Source: a virus
IMG/VR virus record: IMGVR_UViG_3300020473_000097
Span: 1-29,141 of that record
Length of the DNA: 29,141 bases
Reading direction: 5' to 3' (one strand)
The notes beneath the pieces were generated by a model. That model worked only from the letters and a program-made list of their open reading frames with translations, was not told the origin of the DNA and did not search any database. Position numbers and translations under genes: made by a program. Below are positions 7,701 through 19,700 of the stretch, piece after piece; the first letter of the stretch is position 1, and each line of letters begins with the position of its first letter.

Positions 7701-10700
7701 GCGGGCCTCCATCTGCTGGTTTAGAATAAACTTGTATGTCGACAGTATCAAATGTAATACCAGGCACTACTTCTTCTGGTGCATAGGTACTGAATTCATT
7801 GCCTGCAAACTCATCACCTTGTACAATTATTTCTTCTGGACGTGTACCGATATCGGTTGAAAATTTTCCTCCCTCAAGTTTTGTGTCATAGTCTGCGTAT
7901 GTGTCTGTATCATCAGAAATAACACCTGCATCATACTTACCTGCGTCAAATCCACTGCCTATGTCATAGTTAGATCCTGTGTCAAAAGTAATTGATCTTA
8001 CTTGTACACCACCATATTCAAGGCCGCTCATCAACTGTGAGTATGATTCTGGACTAGATGATCCATCTCCCATTAGTCCTGGCATTCCAACTCCAGGTGT
8101 ATAATAAGCAAAAATTCTATCTGCGGCATGCCATCTTTCTAAATTCGTATCATCAAATGTATTTGAACTTGTAAAGTTGGATGTTACTTTGTATATCCTG
8201 TTGTCAAATCTAACATTTTGGTCTGTGGTGAACGCTGTATTAATTTCCCAATCCACAATATTTTTTGTTGTTAAATCATTAGTGCCTTTGATTCTATCAA
8301 AAGCAAGTGTAGTATCAAATTCTCTTATCTTCCCATTTATTAATTTAGGATATAATCTTGCAGTTCTTGTCACTCCAGTACCACCGCCTGACACAGTAAT
8401 TGTTGGAGTCTGAGTATAACCACTTCCAGTGTTGTTTACAATTACTCTTGAAACTTCTCCTGCTGACACAATGGCAGTTGCAGTAGCCTGTGATGCGGTG
8501 TCTAATTTTACTTCATCAACATCTATGAATGCTCCGTATCTGTTTTGTTCTGTGTAAGTTTGTGACTGTGGCACACCATAGAATTGTGGCCCTACTATAT
8601 ATGGATATTCAGGAGTAAGATCGTCGTCTAGTGTTACAAAATATGCGTATGTGCCAGCAGTAAACTCTGGAGTAACACAGGTCCGTCCATTGTACTGGTC
8701 TAAGTCACCAAGACCATCAACGTATTCATAGTCATCTGTGAATGTGCCATTGTATGCTGATCCGTCTGCTCTTGTGCCGCTTTTTAATCTGTAAGAAGAT
8801 TTCATCAACTTTATACTGCTGGTTGCATCCAAGGCAGAAGAATATGCGTAGGCTCCGTAGATTGGATGTCCGTCAAATGCCCAACCTATTAAGGCACTAT
8901 GGGTACTTGCTGACTTTGTGTATAATAATCCAGGATCAGCAAGGTAATAATATTTTCGATTTTCATCTGCGTTCATCCTTGCATTTGAACTATCTATAAA
9001 TCCAGCACTTTTTCTATCAAGCCATTCATCTTTGTACATTGTGGTGCTGTCTATTGTGGTGTTAATTTCATTTCCTTTTGCACTATGGAAAGGCACACCA
9101 TTTGTTGCAACTCCAACATATCCAATTGCTTCAGTTTTGTTTGTTCTTACTTCAGGCGTTATCTTTATTTTAAACTGATAATTGTGTTTTTTTGCTCTTG
9201 CACTTACTAATTCTAAATTTTCCCCTATTGCGTGTGCTGGCAGGCCATCTGACTTTACCCAGAAATGATACACAGAATAAAAATTAGTTACTAATTCTGA
9301 ATTAAAATACACATTTGGAATATTTTGTGTGCCACCTGAGAATGTAATGGTTGGTGCTTCAGTGTAACCTGCTCCACCATCGGATATAGTAATTTCATTC
9401 ACATAGCGATGATAATTATCTGCAAATATTTTGTAAGGATTTTCACTAAACTTGGCAGGATAAGTGTCAAATCTAGGAGAAATAATTTTGCCTTGTACTA
9501 TATCGTAATATGGAGGAATATCAAAGTCTGTAAGATCCATTCCCATTGTTTCAAGTTGTGAGTAATTTACTGTGTAATCTCTTACTTGACTGTGCAAAGG
9601 TTTAACTTCATTGATATAATTTAACACATAATCAATTGGATCGTTTTTGTATTCAAAATCTGTATTCAAAGTTGAGTAAGTGTTGTTAATTTTAAGGAAT
9701 CCAGTTCTCAATACCCAATCAACATATTTTTGTTCTGACAATATACGCCTTACCATTGTAAACCAAAGTTGATTCCATTCACTTCCCAATTCTTCAACAA
9801 GTAAATCTTTCACAACTCCTTCAACAAGATTTCTTATTTCGACAGTTGGTTCTTGATCATAGTTTGAAGCATCATATGTGCCACTATCATAACCGATTGC
9901 GCCTTCAGAATATGCATAAGCAGTTTCATTAATTGTAATTGTACCATCTTCAAGACCTACTGTGTCGAATCCTGTCTCAGTTTTTAATCTTAATTCAAAT
10001 TTGCCATTAAGTGCTCTTGTAATTTTGACAGTATCCCCCGGTATTGCAGGTACAGTTGGTACTTTGTCAACAGTTGATACTGTGTATGATGGGGCTGTTT
10101 CATCACTATATCCTTCAGCATACCAATTTTTGAAGTCCCAGTAAATTCTTGTGTCAAAAGATTGTGTCTTCACACGTTTCCATCCTAGTGCCTGACCCGA
10201 ACTGTCCTCGCCAAACCCTTGCCATTCATACAGTGACCAAAACGAGTTGGCAGTTTCATCTTTTGTGACTAACACTTTGTATTTGTCGCCCACTGTATCT
10301 GTATTGATGTAACTTAATTCAGCGAATGAACTTACTTTTTCATTAAATTCTTTAAGTGTTTCGCTTGGGAATGGATCAAATCTTTTAAATTTAGACAAAT
10401 CATAACCTTGGGCAAACTTATATTTGGCTAATATTTTATTCACTTCAATAAAGAAAGCCTCTGTCGCTCCTGCTCTGTTGACAAACATAGACTGTCTTTC
10501 AGGCTTTGTTTCTATTCCATATTTTCTTGATTCAGATATATCTCTATCTGGCACAACCTGTGCATATTTGTCATACCCAATAAGAGAATCGATTAATTTT
10601 TCTGTCAAACTATCTGGTGGTAAACTGTTGGGGTCTCCTTCTGCCATCAGTTGCCATTCAGCATGTTCATCAACATCAGCATCTGTTGATTTGTATTCAA

Positions 10701-13700
10701 TATGTGCAACTGTATCAGTACCGCTTAAAAATGCTCTACAGTTTGCGTAGAACAATTCATTAGATCCTGTAACTCCTACGTAGGCGTACCCTGTTGTTAA
10801 AGGTGATTCAATCAGTCTTGCCACACGTTCAGCACTGATGGATCTACCTGGAGCATTCGGAACTGTGGTTGGTCTGTCTACCCAGAAATAATATTTGGTC
10901 TCAAATATACCCTTTCGATTGTTAAACTTTGATCTTTCAACATACACAGTATTATCATATTTAGGTATCCCTGTTACTCCCAAGGCTGGCCCTGCTGTTG
11001 ATTCACTAATTGTCCTATAGTTTTGCGGTAGTAGGTCTGATTCTACCCATTCATAAACTTTTATTTTTGTGCCTGGAAATAAAGCACCCCATTTATTTTT
11101 TTTGTAGTTGTTATTAAACTGTTCATAATATTGAAACTTTGTGTCTTCCAAATCCCACCAAAGTTCGCCCACTTGTTTTTCACCCCATGATCTTGTTTCT
11201 TGTACTGTAACAGTATCATTACCAATTGTGTAAATTGCTGGATCCCATGGACACTCATATTTTATTTCTTGTGCCGCCGCTCCTGGCAGTTTGCCTTTGG
11301 CAGGATCAATCCAATCAAGAAACTGTACAGTTTTTGATGTTGCTTTGTCAAACAAGTAATTTTTTGTTATTCTGTATGGATTAACAAGTTCAGCAGTCCC
11401 AACACTTCCGTCTACATTGGTGCTACCAGCATAGCCATCTGTCGTCCAACCATACACAAGGTCACCAACTCTAGCATACTCTTTTACTAAACCAGCGTCT
11501 ATAATAGTTGAATCGTTAAGTACTATCTCCAAACCAGGTGCTCCCACAAACACAAAGTCTTCTTGTACAGAAAGTGCGTCACCCCAGCCATCTCCTGTTT
11601 TAACATCCAGTGATGTGATGTCTTGATCTTTCAAATAAAAATCATTATATCTTCTAAACATTTCAACTTTTCCAGTTTCAGAAATAGTTGTTGTAAACCT
11701 TGTGGCTCCTTTGTCAAAAGTTGTTGAAAAATCATATGTGGTTGTACTTCCATCTGATCTTGTGCTGTCATCTCCCCTGAACCTTACATCAAAAGTTGTA
11801 AACACTTTTTGATCACCTTTGTCAGATGCTATGCCGATTTCGGTACCATCTGCATTAGCACTTATAAATGCACCGAAACCACCATTTGCTTTAGGAACTT
11901 CTGCAATCAATGTTTGTTGTAACACATATCTATTGGATTGCACTACCTGTTCTGGTTGTATTGGATCATCATTAATATTGATATACACAGTATTAGAACT
12001 GTCATCTAAAGAATAATATCTTGATGTTGATCCATCGTTTGGATTTAAAATTTCTCCATCAACAGTCATCCAAAAAGTATCTGTCCTTGTAGTTGAATCA
12101 TCTATGTCAGAATAAGATCCTTTGAATGGAAGTGTCCAACTAGTGGTTGTTCCATCTGATAACAGTTTAGTTTGTTCAATTTTGTAAACATAAACTTTCC
12201 CTTGATTTTCAAAAGTGTCTGATGCTTCTACTGATGACACAAATAGATATTCGCCATCTGCTGAAATATCCATGCTGTGTCCGAATCTATTTCCTGCAAT
12301 AGGTTTTGTGCTGAAATCACTTTCACCTTCAGTTAGAATTTGCACACGTTTGAAATCGCTTGTTGTATTTGTACCCCTTGCGTATATAAACACATTTCCT
12401 GCCGACGCTGTTGAATCTCCACGTGGATTGTCTGCTTTCGGGCATGACACAATTAATGTTGTGCCATTTGTGTTTGTTTTTATTATTTCACCAAAGCGTA
12501 ATCCATTTACTGCCTGATCAGGAGTAATTTGTGTTAAGAAATCATACTGTTCTGTACTAAAGTCTTGTTTAAAACTGTACACATATATACAACCACGTTG
12601 ATTATTATGACCTGGTGCACCAACAAATATATAGTTTCCATCATCGGATACTGCCACTCCGGCACCAAACTCTTCATTTGATAATCCTTCTGGCGATGCA
12701 ATAATATCTTTTACTTGATATGAGTTGTCTTGTAATGTGTATATAACAACTGAACCTTGTGCTGTGTTGTCAGCGTTATCAATATCTTTTATTCTTGTCA
12801 CTCCTGAGTCTGGACTTACTAATTGTTCGCCTACAGCAAAATTTGTTGATCCGTTGTTCTTGACATATATGACAGGTTGAATCACTGTAGAGTCTTCTGT
12901 ATTGTACTCTCTGTAGTTCATCACTGTGCCTGTAGCACCCGTATCTGAGCCTGTAACTGTAACTCCAATTGGATAAAAAGTATCTAGTATATAATCTGTG
13001 CTGTCCCCAGCATCACCTGTCAATATAATTTTAACAATATCTTTTGAATTAGGTGCGCCGACTACCATTACTGTTCCATTATCGTTTGTTGCTATTGCTT
13101 TACCAAACTCATCATCGTTGCCAAACACAGCACCCACCTTGTTTGGAATTGGCGTTGTTATTTCGCGTAGAGCCTGTAAAGAACTTTTTTCACCAATTGG
13201 TCGACCAAATATATAAACTTTTCCACCATTTGCATCTCCTGGAGCACCAACCATTACACTTGCCGCGGCAAGATATTTAGAAGGTGAAACAACGACCGAT
13301 CCAAATTTCACATTGCTCCTGTTTCCATTCGGCCTTAAAATAAGTTGTCCGGTTTGATCTGTGTATGGTGATTGTTTCTGCAACACTTCCCACTTGGTCG
13401 GAGTACCTTCCCAATTATTATCAACAAACACACGATCACCATCTTTCCACCCTAAAGGAGGAGTGGCCTGTGCAACTCCTGATGTATCTTTTATTCTAAT
13501 GGAATCAAAAGTAAACAATAAACCTGCTGAACTATCCCCGCCTGCGGGATCAGTTGGCACATATGGTCTATTCCAGTCAACACTGAATCCTTTTTGACTG
13601 AATGTCGAGTCCAGTTCTTCTTTTACTTGATACACACCATCTATTTCTGGTAGCATACCTGATATAAACACATAATCTTTTGACGTAAGTCCATGCGGCA

Positions 13701-16700
13701 CAGTGGTAGTGAATGTTACTGTGGTATCATTTACAACTTTATAATCAGTAATTCGGATATCTGTTTCTGTTACTCTCAATACGTCCCATGAATTATTGTT
13801 TGGCTTATTTGGATTATCCTTAAATGTGCCTACCCAAATTAAAGATCCATTTTTAAAATTTGCAGTATCTAAGTCAATTAATTCTGCAGAGGTAACAACT
13901 GTGGCGTCGACTTGATCTTCACGCACATACCCTGCAACTTCATATTTAAATATCTCTCTCAGTGTTTTTGTTTCTGGATATGTTGAAAACGGAAATCCAA
14001 CATAATCAGTATCAGCACTATACATATCATCAGGACGAACCTGTACAGAATTTGATCCTGTAATGTAATTGGTAGCACCATCTAATAATTCTACAGGCAC
14101 AACTTGCTCTGCACCTTTCGATTCATCCACCACAAATTCAAGCATTTTTTGTATGCGATGACCTCCAAACAACCCAACTCTAAACGCCCATTCTTCAAAT
14201 ATTGAGTAATTTGCTGTGTCTGACACCTGTGCATTTAAAAGTTTTGTTACTGCATCAATAGTGCCTTTTTCTTTAATAAAACCTTGATAAAATTTGTACT
14301 GTGTTGTTTCATCAAGATCAAGATTTTCCAAATATGATCTTGTTTGATACCCAACTAAATGCTGTGCCAATTTTTGTTGTTCAGCATCAAAGTTATCAGA
14401 TTCTAATTCGTAGAAATCTCTAAACTGATCTGCTTTATAATCCAAGTTAGGTAACAGTTGCGATTTTGGTGGTTCTTCTTTGAATACAAATTTAGTGGCA
14501 TCAAAATTTTCATTGCTTGTATGTTTAGTTTTTACTGCATAGTTTTTACCTTGGAACTTTACAACTGTTCCTATGTCATAGTCTTTATACTGCTCCCAAC
14601 TATCTACCCTTGCTTCATCAAAAACAAATCCTGGAGAATACATATCTCCATTCCAATCATCTGTTTTAAATCCGCGTATGAAAAGTCTTGGCTGTCTAAA
14701 ACCAATGGCCGCATCTAGTAGTATGTCATTAAACACAGTTTTGTTATCAAACAATAAAGCATGTTCTTTTTGCACTATGTCTAATGTTATATTGTACAAA
14801 CCAGTTGAGTCTGGATTTGTTTTTACTGTGAAAACTCCATTTTCACGTATGGTGCTTATATCTTTTGTTGCAACTGCTAGACCATTTTGATTCAACACTG
14901 AGTAAGGCCTATATTGGTTTACTAAACTATCAACAACACCAGACGTGTTTTTGTATCTTAGTTCATAGGCTGAAGGACTTAATGTAATTGTTGTACCGGC
15001 TCGCCAATTTTGTTGTGTCCAGAATAAAAATTCTTTTCCTGACAAAAGAAAATCTGCAGGCTCGTTGATGTCTGGCGTCATACTGTCAAATTCAAATCCA
15101 ACTGATTCTAAGTATCTACCATATGAAATAATAAAGTCGAATATGTCTTCCACATTGCGATATCTTTTGCCATATGGCACAATTTCAGGCACAGGATCAA
15201 AGTCTTTAAACAACTGTGCTCTTACACCACCACGCACTGGTAAGGTTGATCCCATGTTTGTCCAGAAATTTATATCAAAATTTGTTGAAGAAGGTATATC
15301 GCGTTTGGCTCTATAGAACACATTGATATATCTTACCACAGCATCTTTGGCATAGAATCCGCCTGATACCCAATCTTGAAAGGCTTCTGTGGCACCCCCA
15401 ACAGTAATAGAAGTTGAATTATTATTTTGTTTGCTAGGTAAAACTTTGAAATATCTTTCTGCTTGATTGTAACCACTAATTTCATATCCTGCAGAACTAT
15501 CATCCATTTCAACTCTTTGCACAATCACAGCAGAATAATTTACGGTTGTGATTGGTGTACTTTTGTTCATGAATATTCTATAGTTTTCTTCAGGAATAAA
15601 AATACTTCTTGCTGTTGATAATGGACTTGTACTTCCTGATATAATTTTTAAATTTGTTTTGTTTGTGAAGCCTGCCATTTTGTACATTAATCTAATTGAT
15701 AAATTATGTACTGGAGTCTGTATGTCATTTACGGTGTTGCCATTGATTGCTCTCACATAGTTTGATATAATATTGATATATCCTGCTGTTCTGTTTACAG
15801 AGCCGTCTCCATTTTCATCTATGTAAGGGAACACTAGTTTACTAGGTTCCATAAATCTGCCAGAGGATTTATACACCAACTGTCCTGCTGAATTAGTAAC
15901 TAATCTGCTAACATCAAAAGTTTCACCGAAAAATTTAGCAGGATACAATAATGCACAAGCCATTGTTTTTGCAAAACAATATTCTGATGATCTTCGCCAA
16001 GCAGTTTCTGCCGGACCATGATCTCCATATTTCCATGAACCACTGCGTTGTGAAATATTTGTACTCGATCCTTTGATAGTTCCTGCATCACGTGGAGCAG
16101 TTAAATTTCCGTTATCATCTACTGGTATGTTGTTTAGCAAACCTGGTCTTCTAAAAGTTAAATTCTTGCTAGATGATCTTGGACCTTTGTGTATGTGCCC
16201 TGTTGCTAAATCATCCCATAGTGTTGTGTTGCCACGTGTGTATGGTGCTGGGCCATATCTGTTTTCCCACCACGTTGGCTTTTCTTTAAATCCTAACATT
16301 TCCCATGGAGTAGTGTGTGGAGTGTCTGTGTCATAGAAATATTTGTATATTCCTCTCCAATGACCAGGTAACTTTTCTCCATCTACACTATTTCCTAATT
16401 GTGAATAGTTCCATGTAAATTGATTCCCATCATCATAATTTGTGTGGCTACTATAATCTACACCATTACGTCCTACCCAGTCATAAAATTCACCATCCAT
16501 TACAAGATTATATTCTTCTCTTGTGTAACTGTCTGCTCCAGTTGCCTTTCTGTAAACACCTGGTTCTTGTGTCAAAGGAATAAAATCATCCCTCATTTGT
16601 ACTTTTAAATTATTATAAATTCTAAGTTCTAATTCCAATAGCAGTTGATCTCTCAAATCTCCAAAAGTTTTTGTGAGTGAACCATCATGTCCTTTTATGA

Positions 16701-19700
16701 CTCTGACCGCTGTGCTGTCTAATGACTGATATGTGTCATCAGCAAAAATTGTTGGCACAGAAGATTGTGCAAGACCTAATTTTGCAGGTGTTGGAGGAAT
16801 GTACGAGCCATTAGTGTTGTTATAATCATGTATGACAAATCTACCACCAATATCAAAATTTTGTGATTCAGGATTAATCATTACAATGCTAGAATTTTTA
16901 GTATCAAAAATGTAATCTCGACCAAGCACTAACTGTCTTTCTTGACCATAGATGTCTGAATAATAAACATACAATGCACGTTTAGATAATGTGCTGGTGT
17001 CAAAAACTGAATTAATTGCGTAAACTTCATTGTCAGGATCAACAATGGTGTAAACTATTTCTGATCTGTCCCTTCCGTATCCAACCATGTCATCATAATA
17101 AAATGGAAATGTTGGGGTTCTGCTTTTGCCCATTTCGACAATAATAGTATCAACATGATCTTTGATTGAACCACTGAACGGTAAATCAACTGCCATTTTC
17201 AAAAATGATTTTTTCCATCTTGCATATTCTGTTCCCACATATCGCATTGCAGTAACAAAATTTGCTTTGCTATCTTTAAGAAAAAATGAAGCAAGTGGCA
17301 TTGAGCCTTCATGTGTCATTATTCTTTCGCCATATGTTTTTGGCACAGGCAGATCTCTCAAATTTCCTGCTCCAGGTTGTATGCCTTCATAGTTAGGATG
17401 AGAATCAGTTATGGATAGCACATGGTCACTTATTTCATGTAACGTGAACAAAGGAACTCTTTGGTTTAATCCATTACGTTCTATATTAAATGGAATTTCA
17501 TATTTTCCGAAACCATTTTTACTTTGGGTTGATTTACATTTTATTGTTATTGTGTCTCCTGCTTTTCTTAGTGCAAAAAATTGTACAAACAAATCACCTC
17601 TTACTGTGCTGTCTAAATCTGATCGTGTAAGGAAATAATCTTTGCCTTCTATTACTCTTCTGCCATTTACAAACACTCTGACAGTTAAATCATTTATAAA
17701 AGCGGCTTTTGTAAAACTTCTAATTTGAAACAATTCTTTTTCATCGCCAACAATTTGTACATCACTGATCCACTGGTCTGTCGTTTTGTAATATTTTTCC
17801 CAACCATTGCCATATGTAAAATCTTCTAATGTTTTGTTTTTCCTGTAGAATGTTGTATCGAAAAATGTAAACAGCGATTTGCCTTGGTCGTCTGCGTACT
17901 GGAAAAATCCGGATGCCAAATTATTATCAAACTGAATGTCTGATTGGGCACCTAAACTTGCGTATGTTATATTTTTCTTATATACAGTATCAAAAGTTCC
18001 GTTGTCTGATTCATTGACAGCAAAAATTGTACTACCTTGGAAGTCACTTGCACTATATGTGTCATTGTCACTGACAACAACGCCGTTGGCATCATACAGT
18101 TCAAACTTAGGTGCCTCATTTATAGCCAAATGTTGTTGTGAATATATCCAATTGGTGCCGTCAAAGTGATATGTCAAACCTTCAAGGTTAAGGCCTTTTT
18201 TTATTAACACACATTGATCTTTCTGCACTACTGATGAATCCTCTGCTTCTACAAGATTTATTTTTTTACTCACTGTGCTGTCTAAAGATGCAAAGGTGAC
18301 GTATTGCACAACCCAAATTTTGTTTCTAACATCTGGATCATTATCAGCAGAAAATACAACCCTGTCACCATCTTTCAAATCTACACCATCAACAAAGGCA
18401 AGAGTTTGACCTTTTACATTAGAAAAAGCATCTGTTTCAGCGATATCAAACAGATCAATTGGATCTTTTGCTACTGCTCCGTGATTGTGTAATTGTAAAT
18501 CTGCATCGAATTCAATAATTGGACGTTTGGCTCTGAATGCTTCATCTAGTTCATACGGCAAAATTGTTGATGTTGAGTCACTGTTATATTTTGCAGTATC
18601 TTTAATAACGTCTCTGTGGAACCATCTGTTTAGTCTTGACCATGCGTTATTGTCTACACTGGATCTATTGATTGTAAAATAATCTTGTTTTCCGGGATAA
18701 AAATCTTGGGCATCCCAATAAAATGTATCAAATTCTTGTGTGCCATTTTCATCCCATGGAGATCCAATTGGAGTTACTAATTCACTGTATGTGTTTACAA
18801 TCGTGTCAACATCGACAAGTCTAATTTTTTTCCCTACACCTTCAACATAATATTGTTTGCCTGTACGATTTACAGGATCGGATGGATCTAAATCTCCGCT
18901 GAAATAAACTTTTAATCCATTTGTAAATTTTACACCATTAGATGATTGATAATATTTTTTATTTACAACTTCTGCAAATACATTTGGTTTCACTACTGTT
19001 TCATCAAGATCTCTTATTATTATTGTGCCATGCATGGCTTGGTGATATTGGCACTGATAGTACAATACTGTTGGGTGTGTTGTTGATCCATCTGTCAATA
19101 ATGGTACTTCAAATTCTACCGTGCCTTGTTCTGCACCGTTATTGTTTACATAACCTCCTTGTACACCATCATCAGTGCCGAGGCTGTTTAATGTTTTAAT
19201 CCAAAATGGATGCCCAGGTGCATTTACTTCAAATCTATATGTGTTGCCTCGGTATAATGTTATGACAGGATTTGTAATACCATCATCATTGAATGTGTAT
19301 CCTCCTCTGGCATTATTGACCACAGAGAAAGTTGATACCCCACCTGGTTGTTGAAGATCAACTAACACAGGAGCCGGACCATTAGGTATCCAATAATATT
19401 CTCTAAAATTAACTAACTTGTCTAGGTCAACAGGTGGAGCAAAAGAGTAAGATTCTCCTTGAAACATTCTGCTGTGATTAATATCATCTGTTGTGTTTTC
19501 TGTATGACCTCCATAAGTTTTTACTTGGTTAATAAGATCCAAGTAATCACAAGAAAATTCAACATTGCCATTCTTATCCACATAAGTTGTTGCAGGTTCC
19601 AATTGATAGTCTTGTCTATCTGCTGTGCTTTCTTTGACATATCTGTCTGTGCTTTTGAAGACCTTACTTGTTTTACTACCAACATATCCATCAACTTTTG

